A stretch of 64,000 nt of DNA, from positions 62,001 to 126,000 of the forward strand of contig NZ_CAKTFU010000004.1 of NCBI RefSeq assembly GCF_934561205.1. The letters are read 5' to 3'. This document shows, piece after piece, positions 8,904-20,589 of this stretch. Numbering within the stretch: the first letter of the stretch is position 1; each line of letters begins with the position of its first letter. Under the pieces are notes generated by a model. The model saw only the letters and a program-made list of their open reading frames with translations, was not told the origin of the DNA and made no database searches. This DNA is from an uncultured Gemmiger sp. Lineage in GTDB: Bacteria; Bacillota; Clostridia; Oscillospirales; Ruminococcaceae. A program made the position numbers and the translations under genes.

Positions 8904-9404
8904 ATGCAATTTGATCTGCGTTCCTTTTTAGACGGTGCCCGCAAACCCTATGAAACAGAATTTGCAGCAGATTTGTCTATGGCGGATTTCGGCGCTTTTA
9001 CGCTGAATACCCCCGCACAATGTACCTTTACGGCAACGCCCACCGAGGATGGCGCGGCGTTGCTGCTTTGTGTAAAGGCGGATATCCAGTCCGAATGTGC
9101 CCGCTGCCTGGAACCTCTTTCCCGCAGCTATGACTTCGAGAGAGAGTATTTTGTGCGTCGGCGCGATTTGGATGACCCGGATTTTGAATTGCCCTGCAAC
9201 GAACAAGGTTGTCTCGATCTTCAGGAACTGGTTTTTCAGGAACTGCTGTTCGAGGTCCCGTCGGTGCTGCTTTGCAGTGCGGATTGTCAAGGCCTATGCC
9301 CCGTCTGCGGAAAGAAAAAGTCGGCAGGATGCTCCTGCCAAACGGCAGAAGAAACTGCCCCTGTGGATGCACGGCTTAGCATATTAAAACAACTGCTCAG
9401 TTGA
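8904..9404 (+). CDS. yceD: YceD family (DUF177) protein
   Basis: A 166-residue DUF177/YceD protein. The family is nearly always encoded immediately before rpmF and is linked to 23S rRNA processing and large-subunit assembly; its precise role in Firmicutes is not settled. The conserved C-x2-C (CARCLEPL) in the middle and the DLQELVFQELLFEVP segment are present, and the C-terminus carries a cysteine-rich tail (CxxxCxxLCPVCG, CSC) that could bind zinc. ATG 8904 has GAGGTG just upstream; the four residues before it in the open frame overlap that site. It ends 24 bases before rpmF. Confidence 0.9.
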   Translation: MQFDLRSFLDGARKPYETEFAADLSMADFGAFTLNTPAQCTFTATPTEDGAALLLCVKADIQSECARCLEPLSRSYDFEREYFVRRRDLDDPDFELPCNEQGCLDLQELVFQELLFEVPSVLLCSADCQGLCPVCGKKKSAGCSCQTAEETAPVDARLSILKQLLS

Positions 9405-9428
9405 ATTTCGCCAAGGAGGTGTCCGATT

Positions 9429-9614
9429 ATGGCTATCGTACCCAAGAGAAAGCATTCTCAAGCCCGCCGCGACAAACGTCGCTCTAATGTCTGGAAACTG
9501 GAGGCGCCTACGCTGGTGAAGTGCCCGCAGTGTGGCGAACTGAAGGTTCCCCATAAGGTTTGCGGCAAGTGTGGCTACTACAAGGGCCAGGAAATCATCA
9601 AGAAAGAGGCTTGA
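9429..9614 (+). CDS. rpmF: 50S ribosomal protein L32
   Basis: A 61-residue ribosomal protein L32 of the zinc-binding (C+) form: the N-terminus MAIVPKRKHSQARRDKRRS is characteristic, and the paired motifs CPQC and CGKC make a zinc ribbon. It sits in the large ribosomal subunit near the peptidyl transferase region. It has an AAGGAGGTG site and is co-transcribed with yceD from the promoter before that gene. A terminator follows after about 75 bases. Confidence 0.98.
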   Translation: MAIVPKRKHSQARRDKRRSNVWKLEAPTLVKCPQCGELKVPHKVCGKCGYYKGQEIIKKEA

Positions 9615-9689
9615 TCTCTTTTTTGAAGGATATGGCTTTTCCACTCCTGCGCGGTTGATATTCAGCCGGGGAGTGTAAGGAGACATGCA

Positions 9690-9717
9690 GGGGAGGGCGT
9701 AGCCTTCCCCATTTTTT
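9690..9717 (+). terminator. Terminator after rpmF
   Basis: GGGGAGGGC pairs with GCCTTCCCC (one G-T pair) and is followed by A and six T. Confidence 0.8.
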
Positions 9718-9756
9718 GTTAGTTATTGTCATTCTGACGCGAAAGGAGGCCGCCCG

Positions 9757-11103
9757 ATGCCGCTATACGTCACGGCGGTGGACGAAAATTCCCCCGCCCA
9801 AAAGCTGGGGCTGCAGCCCGGCTGCGCACTGTTGGCCATCGACGGCCATCCGCTTGCCGATGCACTGGACTACCAATTTTATACAACGCCCCCTGCCTTT
9901 TCGCTGGAGATCTGCGCGGACGGGCAGCAGCGCACCCTGCAGGTGCAAAAGGGCGAGTACGAGCCGCTGGGCTGCAACTTCAAAACCTATTTGGGCGACG
10001 AAAAGCACAGCTGTTCCAACCACTGCATGTTCTGCTTTATCGACCAGCTGCCCCCCGGTATGCGTGAACCGCTGTATTTTAAGGATGACGACGAGCGTTT
10101 GTCCTTTTTGTTCGGCAACTATATCACGCTGACCAACCTCTCGGAGCATGAGATCGACCGCATCATTCAGATGCACATCAGCCCGATTTTCGTCTCGGTG
10201 CACACGACCAACCCCGCACTGCGCGTGCGGATGCTGGCCAACAAACGGGGCGGGGAAGTACTTGACTATCTGCCCAAATTGGCGGCGGGCGGCATCGAGC
10301 TGAACTGCCAGCTGGTTTTGTGCCGCGGCATCAACGACGGTGACGAGCTGCGCCGCACGCTGAACGACTTGCTGGCGCTGCGCCCGCAGGTGGGCAGCAT
10401 CGCCGCCGTGCCCGCCGGTGTGACCGACTACCGCGAGGGGCTGTACAAGCTGACCCCCTACGATCAGCAGTCCGCCGCCGAAACGCTGGATATTCTGGAA
10501 GAATTTGCCCAAAAATGCCGCGCCGAGTACGGACGCAGCATCGTGTATCCCAGCGATGAGTGGTACCTGACCGCCGAAAGGGAAGTGCCGCCCGCCGAAT
10601 TTTACGACGAGTTTGCCCAGCTGGAGGACGGCGTGGGAATGTGGCGGCTCTACCATGACACCTTTTTGCAGGAGCTGGAGGACTACCGCGGCCTGGTCCT
10701 GCCCCATGCGCTGGACGTTGCTACCGGCACGCTGGCTGCCCCTTTAATAAAGGAATGTATGCAGGCGCTGATGCAGCGCTACCCGCAGGTGCATGTCACG
10801 GTACATGCCATCGAGAACCGCTATTTCGGCGGCAACGTCAGCGTGACCGGACTTGTGACCGGCACCGACATCGCCGAGCAGTGCCGCGGCGCCTTGCAAA
10901 GCGGTACGCTGGCGGTACCTGAGGTCATGCTACGGGACGAAAAAGACCGCTTTCTGGATGACGTGACCCCCGCCGGTCTGGGCGAAAGTCTGGGCTGCCG
11001 GGTCATCACCATCCCCACGGACGGCGCAGGCTGCTGCAAGGCGGTCCTGGCCACCCCCCGCCGCAAACGATTGATACGAAAACCAACGAGGGAGGAAAGC
11101 TGA
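9757..11103 (+). CDS. DUF512 radical SAM protein with N-terminal PDZ-like domain
   Basis: A 448-residue protein with a PDZ-like N-terminus (ENSPAQKLGLQPG around residues 10-22), a radical SAM-like cysteine motif C86-x3-C90-x2-C93 (CSNHCMFC), and a C-terminal DUF512 domain. The family is widespread in Firmicutes and Cyanobacteria and is often encoded next to der, as it is here (one base between stop and next ATG). This coupling has suggested a role in ribosome or tRNA maturation, but the substrate is not established. ATG 9757 follows AAAGGAGG. A small cysteine pair (GCC) near the C-terminus is conserved in the family as far as I recall. I do not assign a gene name. Confidence 0.88.
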   Translation: MPLYVTAVDENSPAQKLGLQPGCALLAIDGHPLADALDYQFYTTPPAFSLEICADGQQRTLQVQKGEYEPLGCNFKTYLGDEKHSCSNHCMFCFIDQLPPGMREPLYFKDDDERLSFLFGNYITLTNLSEHEIDRIIQMHISPIFVSVHTTNPALRVRMLANKRGGEVLDYLPKLAAGGIELNCQLVLCRGINDGDELRRTLNDLLALRPQVGSIAAVPAGVTDYREGLYKLTPYDQQSAAETLDILEEFAQKCRAEYGRSIVYPSDEWYLTAEREVPPAEFYDEFAQLEDGVGMWRLYHDTFLQELEDYRGLVLPHALDVATGTLAAPLIKECMQALMQRYPQVHVTVHAIENRYFGGNVSVTGLVTGTDIAEQCRGALQSGTLAVPEVMLRDEKDRFLDDVTPAGLGESLGCRVITIPTDGAGCCKAVLATPRRKRLIRKPTREES

Positions 11104-11104
11104 T

Positions 11105-12448
11105 ATGGCAAAACCTATCGTAGCCATCGTGGGCCGCCCCAATGTGGGCAAGTCCACCATCTTTAATAAGCTGACCGGCCAGCGTCTTGCCATTGTGGAG
11201 GACACCCCCGGTGTCACCCGCGACCGCATTTTCTGCGATTGCGAATGGTGCGGCCACAAATTTCTGCTGGTAGATACAGGCGGTATCGAGCCGCGCATTG
11301 ACGACGGTCTGCTGGCGCATATGCGCGAACAGGCGCAGATCGCCATTGACTCGGCGGACTGCATCGTCATGGTCACCGAGCTGACCAACGGCGTCACCCC
11401 GCAGGATCAGGACATTGCCGGTATGCTGATGCGCAGCGGCAAGCCCGTGGTGCTGGCGGTCAATAAGTGCGACAAAGTCGGCGAGCCGCCCATGGAATTG
11501 TACGATTTCTACTCGCTGGGTCTGGGCGAGCTGATTCCCGTTTCCGGTGTGCACGGACACGGCACCGGCGATCTGCTGGACGCCGTGTGCGAGCATCTGC
11601 ACTTTGATGATGAAAACGAGGACGAGGACGACCGCATCTCGGTAGCTGTCATCGGCCGCCCCAACGTGGGCAAGTCCAGCCTCATCAACCACATTCTGGG
11701 CGAAAACCGCCTGATCGTTGCCAACGAGGCAGGCACCACCCGCGATGCCATCGACACGATGGTCGAGAATAAGTACGGCAAGTTTATCTTTACCGACACC
11801 GCCGGTCTGCGCAAAAAGGGCAAGGTCGAAAGCGGCGTCGAGCGTTACAGTGTGCTGCGCAGCCTGGCCGCCGTGGAGCGCAGCCGCGTCTGCGTCATTA
11901 TGATCGACGCCACCGTCGGCTTTACCGAGCAGGACTCCAAGGTCGCGGGCTACGCCCACGAGCAGGGCAAGGCGTGCATCATCGCTGTCAACAAGTGGGA
12001 TGCCGTCGAAAAAGACAGCTACACCATGGACACCATGCGCAAAAAGCTGCAGGAGGACTTCAGCTTTATGTCCTATGCGCCGATTCTGTTTATCAGCGCC
12101 AAGACCGGGCAGCGCGTGGACAAGCTGTTTGAAACCATCCACTTTGTGGATGTCCAGAACGGCACCCGCATCCCCACCGGCGCACTGAACGAGATGCTCG
12201 CCCGCGCCACCGCCAAGGTGCAGCCGCCCTCCGACAAGGGCAAGCGCCTGAAGCTGTTCTACATCACCCAAAGCTCCACCCGCCCGCCGACGTTCGTCTG
12301 CTTCGTCAACCAGAAGGTCTTGTTCCATTTCTCGTACCAGCGTTATATCGAGAACCAGATTCGCGAGACCTTCGGCTTGACGGGTACCCCTATCCGTATG
12401 ATCACCCGTGAACATGGCGACGGCGTAGCCCGCGCCGGAAAGGTGTAA
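11105..12448 (+). CDS. der: Ribosome biogenesis GTPase Der (EngA)
   Basis: Der is an essential tandem-GTPase needed to mature the 50S subunit. The 447-residue protein has two complete G domains, each with a GRPNVGKS P-loop (about residues 8-15 and 184-191), DTGG/DTAG G3 motifs and NKCD/NKWD G4 motifs, followed by the KH-like domain that contacts rRNA (IRMITREHGDG end). Length is normal for Firmicutes. It starts one base after the DUF512 gene and is followed by plsY after five bases, so these three genes form one transcription unit ending at the 13153 terminator. Confidence 0.97.
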   Translation: MAKPIVAIVGRPNVGKSTIFNKLTGQRLAIVEDTPGVTRDRIFCDCEWCGHKFLLVDTGGIEPRIDDGLLAHMREQAQIAIDSADCIVMVTELTNGVTPQDQDIAGMLMRSGKPVVLAVNKCDKVGEPPMELYDFYSLGLGELIPVSGVHGHGTGDLLDAVCEHLHFDDENEDEDDRISVAVIGRPNVGKSSLINHILGENRLIVANEAGTTRDAIDTMVENKYGKFIFTDTAGLRKKGKVESGVERYSVLRSLAAVERSRVCVIMIDATVGFTEQDSKVAGYAHEQGKACIIAVNKWDAVEKDSYTMDTMRKKLQEDFSFMSYAPILFISAKTGQRVDKLFETIHFVDVQNGTRIPTGALNEMLARATAKVQPPSDKGKRLKLFYITQSSTRPPTFVCFVNQKVLFHFSYQRYIENQIRETFGLTGTPIRMITREHGDGVARAGKV

Positions 12449-12453
12449 CGGTT

Positions 12454-13146
12454 ATGAACATTCTGCACATCCTTGCCGCCTGCCTGCTGACTGCGCTGGG
12501 CGGGTACCTGCTGGGCAGCATCCTGTTTGGCGTCCTGATTTCCAAGGTGCTGTACAATGATGATGTGCGCAGTCACGGCAGCGGAAACGCCGGCATGACC
12601 AACGTTTTGCGTACCTACGGCAAACTGGCGGCTGTCTTGACCACGCTGGGCGATGTGGGCAAAAGCGTTGCCGCCGTCCGGCTGGGGCGCTTTATCTTCG
12701 ACGCCCTGCTTTCCGGCACGGGCGCAGCCTGGCAGAACCCGCTGGACCCTGTCTGCGGTGCCTATCTGGCTGCCATTTTCTGTATGATCGGACACAGCCG
12801 CCCGCTGTTTTTCGGCTTTAAGGGCGGCAAGGGCGTGCTGGTGGGTGCCGGTGCGGCGCTTGCCACCGAGCCGCTGGTCTGCGCCGTCCTGCTGGGGATC
12901 TTTTTGGTAGAATTTGCCATCACCCGCATCGTGTCCCTGGGCAGCATTATCATTGCCGCGCTGTACCCGGTGGCGACGCTCATCAACCTGCTGGCGCACG
13001 GCGCCGATGCCGCAACGGTCGCCTTCAGCACGGTGTGCTGCGCCATTATGGCAGCGATGGTCATCTGGCTGCACCGCTCCAACATCGAGCGCCTGAAAAA
13101 CGGCACCGAGTACCGTTTTGGCGAAAAAAAGAACAGCAGCAAATAA
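12454..13146 (+). CDS. plsY: Acyl-phosphate:glycerol-3-phosphate acyltransferase PlsY
   Basis: PlsY is a membrane enzyme that acylates glycerol-3-phosphate using acyl-phosphate made by PlsX, the first step of phospholipid synthesis in most Gram-positives. The 230-residue protein has several hydrophobic helices and the family motifs GSGNAGMTNVLR (near residue 44) and GHSRPLFFGFKGGKG (near residue 112). Motif residues are all canonical, in contrast to the second, divergent copy at 42348. The der-plsY order is common in Firmicutes. A terminator follows the stop directly. Confidence 0.95.
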   Translation: MNILHILAACLLTALGGYLLGSILFGVLISKVLYNDDVRSHGSGNAGMTNVLRTYGKLAAVLTTLGDVGKSVAAVRLGRFIFDALLSGTGAAWQNPLDPVCGAYLAAIFCMIGHSRPLFFGFKGGKGVLVGAGAALATEPLVCAVLLGIFLVEFAITRIVSLGSIIIAALYPVATLINLLAHGADAATVAFSTVCCAIMAAMVIWLHRSNIERLKNGTEYRFGEKKNSSK

Positions 13147-13152
13147 ATTTTC

Positions 13153-13184
13153 AGCGTTCGCGCCTTGGCGCGGGCGCTTTTTTT
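13153..13184 (+). terminator. Terminator after plsY
   Basis: AGCGTTCGCGC pairs with GCGCGGGCGCT (with two G-T pairs) and runs into seven T. Confidence 0.85.
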
Positions 13185-13254
13185 GTACATTGCTTCCAAA
13201 TGTGAATAATCTGTTAAGTTGCACAAAAAATAAAAATTGCACGGCAAATACCTG

Positions 13255-13283
13255 TTGAAAAGTCCGGCGGTTTCGTGTATACT
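13255..13283 (+). promoter_or_regulatory. Promoter of the ATP synthase operon
   Basis: TTGAAA at 13255-13260, a 17-base spacer and TATACT at 13278-13283. It lies 40 bases before the atpZ start and is the only evident promoter for the ten-gene operon. Confidence 0.8.
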
Positions 13284-13322
13284 GGTAATAAATCTTGGGT
13301 CTGGATCGGGGTGCGCGTTGTT

Positions 13323-13589
13323 ATGAAAACCTTCTATGACATCGCCCGCCATCTGGTCTGGCTGACCCAGTTCGGTATGTCGGTGGCAGTGCCGCCGGTG
13401 CTGAGCCTGTGGGGGGCTGTGTGGCTGCAACGCCGGTTCGCCTTGGGCGGCTGGGTCGTGGCGGCAGGCTTCATTGTGGGTCTGCTGGCGGCGGTCGGGG
13501 GGCTGCGCAGCTCGCTGAAAGCCATCGACCGGCAGGCGAAGCCCCCCAAGAAACCCGACCCGCCCCCGGTATCATTCAACCGCCACTAA
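13323..13589 (+). CDS. atpZ: AtpZ/AtpI family small membrane protein
   Basis: An 88-residue protein with two predicted membrane helices (about residues 12-32 and 39-60) and a basic, proline-rich C-terminus (PPKKPDPPP). Position as first gene of the atp operon and the GxxVGLxxAVxxL-type helix fit the AtpZ family; in Bacillus AtpZ works with AtpI in assembly or divalent cation supply for the ATP synthase. ATG 13323 is preferred: an in-frame start at 13275 would lie within the promoter -10 box, so it cannot be used. GTG 13311 is a possible alternative. Function inferred from position and topology. Confidence 0.75.
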   Translation: MKTFYDIARHLVWLTQFGMSVAVPPVLSLWGAVWLQRRFALGGWVVAAGFIVGLLAAVGGLRSSLKAIDRQAKPPKKPDPPPVSFNRH

Positions 13590-13607
13590 GGCAGAAAGGA
13601 GCCGCCT

Positions 13608-14020
13608 ATGCAGAAACAACGGGAGGTTTTTCAGGAAATTGCCCGTGTGGCGGCGGCGCTTGCTGTGTGTGAGGGGCTGATGCTGGTTGTGTATGCGCTG
13701 GCAGGGCAGTTTACGCTGCGCACGCTGGCGGGTGCGCTGGTGGGCTTTGTGCTGGCGTTGGGCAATTTTGCGGCGCTCAGCATCACGGTGTCCAACGCCA
13801 TGGACCGCGCAGCCCAAACCGGTGACGCCAAAAAAGCCCAGATGGAGATACAAGGCTCCAGCGTGGTACGCCCGCTGATCTTGTTGGCGGTGTATGTTCT
13901 ACTCTTTCGCATGGATCTGTGCGAGCCGGTGCCGGCGATCTTGCCGCTGCTGTTCGCCCAGCTTTCCTTAAAAATTTTGGAATTTTTCCGCAAGGACACA
14001 AAAGGCGGTGAAGCTGCAAA

Positions 14021-14024
<4 letters not shown>
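13608..14024 (+). CDS. atpI: ATP synthase subunit I-like protein (AtpI)
   Basis: A 138-residue integral membrane protein with four hydrophobic segments, placed directly before atpB and overlapping it by four bases. This fits the ATP synthase I family, which helps assemble the c-ring. It is not required for catalysis in species where this was tested. The ATG follows AGAAAGGAG. The sequence is only weakly conserved in the family, so assignment rests mainly on length, topology and position. Confidence 0.75.
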
Positions 14025-15152
<1,128 letters not shown>

Positions 15153-15188
15153 TCGGGAAAATGAACATCACGAAAGGAGGGACAGCAA

Positions 15189-15695
15189 GTGACAGGCTTT
15201 GAAAGCTTTGTAGGCATCAATCCGTGGACAGCGCTGTTTACCTTTTGCAATATGCTGATCACCTTTTCTGTGCTGAAACATTTTTTGTTTGAGCCGGTCA
15301 AAAAGATGATCGACGACCGCCAGAACGAGATCGACACGATGTACGCCGATGCCGACGCGGCCAAGCAGAAAGCGGCTGCGCTGGAAAGCGAATATCAGGC
15401 GCATCTGCAGTCCATCAAGGACGAGCGCGATGCCATGCTGCGGGAAGCGACCCGCCGCGCGCAGAAGCGTGAGGAGGAGATCGTGGGCGAGGCCAAGACC
15501 GAGGCCGCGAACATCCGCGCCGCTGCCGAAGCGGATATTGCGCAGGAACGCAAAAAAGCAGTCAATGACCTCAAGAACGAGATCGGCGGTATGGCCGTTG
15601 AGATCGCCGGCAAGGTCGTTGAGCGCGAGATCAAACAGCAGGATCATCAGGCACTCATTGACGAATTTATTCAGAATGTGGGGGATGCGTCGTGA
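15189..15695 (+). CDS. atpF: F-type ATP synthase subunit b
   Basis: The 168-residue peripheral stalk subunit. One N-terminal membrane helix (WTALFTFCNMLITFSVLKHFLF region, residues about 10-30) is followed by a long charged, heptad-rich helix (many A, E, K and R residues) that dimerises and reaches up to the delta subunit. The GTG start at 15189 follows AAAGGAGGG. It overlaps atpH by four bases. Length and architecture are normal; only one b-type gene is present, so the stalk is a homodimer. Confidence 0.93.
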   Translation: MTGFESFVGINPWTALFTFCNMLITFSVLKHFLFEPVKKMIDDRQNEIDTMYADADAAKQKAAALESEYQAHLQSIKDERDAMLREATRRAQKREEEIVGEAKTEAANIRAAAEADIAQERKKAVNDLKNEIGGMAVEIAGKVVEREIKQQDHQALIDEFIQNVGDAS

Positions 15696-16228
15696 CCGAA
15701 ACAGCCAAACGGTACGGCGGCAGCCTGTATGAGCTTGCCAAAGAAGAACAGCTGACCGACGAGCTGCTCAGCGAATTGGAAACCGCTGTGATCTGCTTTG
15801 GTGAAAATGCGGACTATATGCGCTTGCTCACGGCAGAAAATCTGCCCAAGAAAGAGCGCTGCGATCTGCTGGACGCGGCGTTTGAGGGTGCGCATCCGTA
15901 CCTGATCAACTTTATGAAGCTGCTGTGCGAGGAAGGTCTGCTGCCGGAGCTTTTCGGCTGTGTGCAGGCGTACCGTGCGCAGTATAACGCTGACCACGGC
16001 ATAATCGAGGTTACGGTGGTCTCGGCAGTGCCTTTGCAGGATGCCAGCCGCGAAAAGCTGCTGGCCAAGCTGGCGGCGCTGACCGGCAAGACCGTTACCC
16101 TGAAAGAAAAAGTCGATCCGTCCGTGCTGGGCGGTTTGCGGCTGGATATGGATGGCAAGCGCTTGGACGGCACCGTGCAGCGCCGCCTGGAAACGATGCG
16201 GGATGAGATCGCCGGCGTCGTGATGTAA
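15692..16228 (+). CDS. atpH: F-type ATP synthase subunit delta
   Basis: A 178-residue delta (OSCP) subunit that ties the peripheral stalk to the top of the alpha3beta3 head. It begins [15 protein letters not shown], the typical N-terminal helix, and ends with the conserved C-terminal block [20 protein letters not shown]. It starts with GTG that overlaps the atpF stop (GTGA), indicating translational coupling. Confidence 0.94.
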   Translation: MTETAKRYGGSLYELAKEEQLTDELLSELETAVICFGENADYMRLLTAENLPKKERCDLLDAAFEGAHPYLINFMKLLCEEGLLPELFGCVQAYRAQYNADHGIIEVTVVSAVPLQDASREKLLAKLAALTGKTVTLKEKVDPSVLGGLRLDMDGKRLDGTVQRRLETMRDEIAGVVM

Positions 16229-16245
16229 AGCAAATAAAAGATTGC

Positions 16246-17781
16246 GTGGTGAACCAAACAGTGCAACTGAAACCTGAACAAATTTCCCGAATCATTCGCT
16301 CGCAAATTAAATACTATCAGAATGCCATCGAGCAGACTGAAACCGGCACTGTGACCATGGTCGGTGACGGCATTGCCCGCGCCGCCGGTCTTGACAACTG
16401 CATGGCAGGTGAGCTGGTCCAGTTTGACGGCGGCACCTACGGTATGGCGCAGAACCTGGAAGAAAACAGCGTTTCCATCGTTCTGCTGGGCGATGATTCC
16501 GGCATCAAAGAGGGCAGCGTCGTCAAGCGCACCGGCAAGGTCGTTTCCGTGCCGGTGGGCGAGGGGATGATCGGCCGCGTTGTCAACGCGCTGGGTCAGC
16601 CCATTGACGGCAAGGGTCCCATTGACGCCGCCGAGTATCGTGCCATTGAATCCCCGGCACCCGGCATTCTGGATCGTCAGCCCGTCAAGCAGCCCCTGCA
16701 GACCGGCATCAAGGCGATCGACTCGATGATCCCCATCGGCCGCGGTCAGCGTGAGCTGATCATCGGTGACCGTCAGACCGGTAAGACTGTTATCGCAACC
16801 GATACGATCCTGAACCAGAAGGGCAAGGATGTTTTGTGCATCTACGTTGCCATCGGTCAGAAGCGCTCCACGGTTGCCTCTCTGGTCGAAAACCTCGAGA
16901 AAAACGGCGCTATGGCGTACACAACTGTGGTTTGCGCCACGGCATCCGAGCTGTCGCCGCTGCAGTATATCGCCCCCTACGCCGGCTGCGCCATGGGCGA
17001 ATATTTCATGCATCAGGGCAAGCACGTCCTCATTATTTATGATGACCTGTCCAAGCACGCTGTCGCGTACCGTGCGCTTTCTCTGCTGATCCGCCGTCCC
17101 CCGGGACGTGAAGCCTACCCCGGCGACGTTTTCTACTTGCACAGCCGTCTGCTGGAACGCGCGGCGAAACTCAGCGATGCCAAGGGCGGCGGTTCCTTGA
17201 CCGCACTGCCCATCATCGAAACGCAGGCGGGCGACGTGGCTGCGTATATCCCGACCAACGTCATTTCCATCACCGACGGTCAGATCTTCCTGGAAACCGA
17301 GTTGTTCCACGGCGGTATCCGCCCGGCTGTCAACCCCGGTATCTCTGTTTCCCGTGTCGGCGGCAACGCCCAGATCAAGGCAATGAAAAAGGTCGCAGGT
17401 ACGCTGAAACTGATCTACTCCCAGTATCGTGAGCTGCAGGGCTTTGCCCAGTTCGGTTCCGACCTGGACGCCGATACCAAGGCGCGTCTTGCCCAGGGCG
17501 AGCGCATTGTGGAGGTCCTCAAGCAGGACCGCAACAGCCCCGTACCCGTCGAAAAGCAGGTGGCGATCCTGTACGCCACCATCCACGGCTATCTGAAGGA
17601 TGTTGCCGTGGCGGACATTGCCGAGTACGAGCAGACGCTGTACACCTATCTGGACGAGAACGTCACCGCAGCGGGCGTGATGGAAACCATCCGCACCACC
17701 GGCGACCTCAAGCCCGAAACCGAGGAACAGCTCAAAGCCGTACTGGCGGATTTTACCGCAAGCTTCATCAAGAACAAATAA
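16246..17781 (+). CDS. atpA: F-type ATP synthase subunit alpha
   Basis: The 511-residue non-catalytic alpha subunit of F1. The nucleotide-binding P-loop GDRQTGKT is at about residue 169, and the arginine-finger region [10 protein letters not shown] near residue 365 is intact. Three possible GTG starts (16246, 16249, 16261) lie in frame with no strong ribosome binding site upstream, unusual next to the good sites of the neighbouring genes; 16246 or 16249 gives a normal N-terminus. Translation may depend partly on coupling to atpH. Confidence 0.97.
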   Translation: MVNQTVQLKPEQISRIIRSQIKYYQNAIEQTETGTVTMVGDGIARAAGLDNCMAGELVQFDGGTYGMAQNLEENSVSIVLLGDDSGIKEGSVVKRTGKVVSVPVGEGMIGRVVNALGQPIDGKGPIDAAEYRAIESPAPGILDRQPVKQPLQTGIKAIDSMIPIGRGQRELIIGDRQTGKTVIATDTILNQKGKDVLCIYVAIGQKRSTVASLVENLEKNGAMAYTTVVCATASELSPLQYIAPYAGCAMGEYFMHQGKHVLIIYDDLSKHAVAYRALSLLIRRPPGREAYPGDVFYLHSRLLERAAKLSDAKGGGSLTALPIIETQAGDVAAYIPTNVISITDGQIFLETELFHGGIRPAVNPGISVSRVGGNAQIKAMKKVAGTLKLIYSQYRELQGFAQFGSDLDADTKARLAQGERIVEVLKQDRNSPVPVEKQVAILYATIHGYLKDVAVADIAEYEQTLYTYLDENVTAAGVMETIRTTGDLKPETEEQLKAVLADFTASFIKNK

Positions 17782-17802
17782 ACTGCAAAGGGGGTGCTGC
17801 CG

Positions 17803-18657
17803 GTGGCCGGTTCAATGAAGGAAATCAAGCTGCGCATCAAAAGTGTGCAGAGTACCATGCAGATCACCAAGGCTATGGAGCTGGTGGCGTCCAGCAAGCT
17901 GCGCCGCGCCAAGGAGCGCGTGGAACACAGCCGCCCGTATTTTGAAACGCTGTATACCACGCTGTTCGACATCGCCAACGCCGATTCTGAATTCAGCAGC
18001 CCGTATCTTGCCAAGCGCGAGGGACATCGGCGGCTGTATATCGTCATCGCCGGTGACCGCGGTCTGGCGGGCGGCTACAACGCCAACATCTTAAAGGCTG
18101 TGGCGGCGGACGCCGGGGACAGTGACTACTGTGTTCTGCCCATCGGCAAAAAGACCGTTGAGCATTTCGAGCGCCGGGGCGTACCCCTGCTGACTACGGC
18201 TTTTGCCGAGGCGGGCAGCCTTTCGGTGAGCGACTGCTTTGAAATTTCCCGCCTTGTCTGCACAAAATTTCTGGCAGGGGAGTTTGACGAGATCCGCCTG
18301 GCGTTCACGCAGTTTGTTTCTATGCTGACCCAGACGCCGTCGGTGCTGTCGGTACTGCCTTTTGATGCGCCGCGTCCCAAACCGGGACACGAGCATAAGA
18401 GCCTGATGCTGTACGAGCCGAGCAGCGAAGCGGTCTTTGACGCCATCATCCCGGAATATTTGGCAGGTGTCGTCTACGGCGCCCTGTGCGAGAGCGTTGC
18501 CAGTGAGCAGGGCGCCCGCCGCACGGCAATGGATGCCGCCACCAAGAACGCCGGTGAGATGATCGACCATCTGAATCTGTATTATAACCGTGCCCGCCAG
18601 GCTGCGATCACGCAGGAAATTACCGAGATCGTTGCCGGCGCGGACGCCGAAGCCTAA
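17803..18657 (+). CDS. atpG: F-type ATP synthase subunit gamma
   Basis: The 284-residue central-stalk subunit that rotates inside F1. The N-terminal coiled-coil helix MKEIKLRIKSVQSTMQITKA and the C-terminal helix ending in the conserved YNRARQAAITQEITEI are both present, with the GDRGLAGGYN motif in between. I chose GTG 17803, seven bases after AAAGGGGG, which gives the common start M-A-G-S-MKEI; the open frame from 17794 begins inside that site. Confidence 0.95.
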   Translation: MAGSMKEIKLRIKSVQSTMQITKAMELVASSKLRRAKERVEHSRPYFETLYTTLFDIANADSEFSSPYLAKREGHRRLYIVIAGDRGLAGGYNANILKAVAADAGDSDYCVLPIGKKTVEHFERRGVPLLTTAFAEAGSLSVSDCFEISRLVCTKFLAGEFDEIRLAFTQFVSMLTQTPSVLSVLPFDAPRPKPGHEHKSLMLYEPSSEAVFDAIIPEYLAGVVYGALCESVASEQGARRTAMDAATKNAGEMIDHLNLYYNRARQAAITQEITEIVAGADAEA

Positions 18658-20070
<1,413 letters not shown>

Positions 20071-20082
20071 GGAGGCGCGCCG

Positions 20083-20493
20083 ATGACAGCCTTTCCGTTA
20101 AAGATCCTTACGCCGGACGGTGTCGCGTATGACGGCACGGTCACGGCTGTGTCCTGCCGCACGATCGACGGGCAGATCCAGCTGTTGGCGAACCATATCG
20201 ACTACACCACCGCCTTGGGTATGGGCGAGGCGCACATCACCCGCGAGGACGGCACCAAGCGCCGTGCCGCCTGTATGGGCGGTATGGTCAGCATGATCGA
20301 CGGCGAGTGCCGTCTGCTTGCCACCACCTTTGAGTGGGCAGAGGACATCGACAAGGATCGTGCCGAGCGCAGCAAGGCGCGTGCCGAGGCGATTTTGGCG
20401 CAAAAGGCCGACGCCCGCGAAATGGAGCTGGCACAGGCACGCCTGAAGCGCGCGTTGGTGCGCAGCAGCGTCGCCGCCCGCAAGGGACTGTAA
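20083..20493 (+). CDS. atpC: F-type ATP synthase subunit epsilon
   Basis: The 136-residue epsilon subunit that joins gamma to the c-ring and can inhibit ATP hydrolysis. The N-terminal beta sandwich (FPLKILTPDGVAYDG, DGQIQLLANH) is followed by the C-terminal helical hairpin rich in A, E and R that forms the inhibitory arm. It is the last gene of the operon and is closed by a strong terminator. Confidence 0.95.
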   Translation: MTAFPLKILTPDGVAYDGTVTAVSCRTIDGQIQLLANHIDYTTALGMGEAHITREDGTKRRAACMGGMVSMIDGECRLLATTFEWAEDIDKDRAERSKARAEAILAQKADAREMELAQARLKRALVRSSVAARKGL

Positions 20494-20502
20494 CTGAATC
20501 CG

Positions 20503-20534
20503 AAACGCCGCCCTGTGGTTGGGGCGGCGTTTTT
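20503..20534 (+). terminator. Terminator of the ATP synthase operon
   Basis: AAACGCCGCCC pairs perfectly with GGGCGGCGTTT, followed by T residues. Confidence 0.85.
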
Positions 20535-20553
20535 CGGTGATATAAGCCCCCCC

Positions 20554-20582
20554 TTGACGGAACGCAAAATTTATGGTATAAC
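20554..20582 (+). promoter_or_regulatory. Promoter of the tyrS T-box leader
   Basis: TTGACG at 20554-20559, a 17-base spacer and TATAAC at 20577-20582. Transcription would begin about base 20589, just at the start of the T-box leader. Confidence 0.75.
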
Positions 20583-20589
20583 TAAACAT

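Noticed and set aside
13275..13322. Longer start for atpZ
   Set aside because: It begins within the -10 box of the atp promoter, so the codons would lie before the transcript start.
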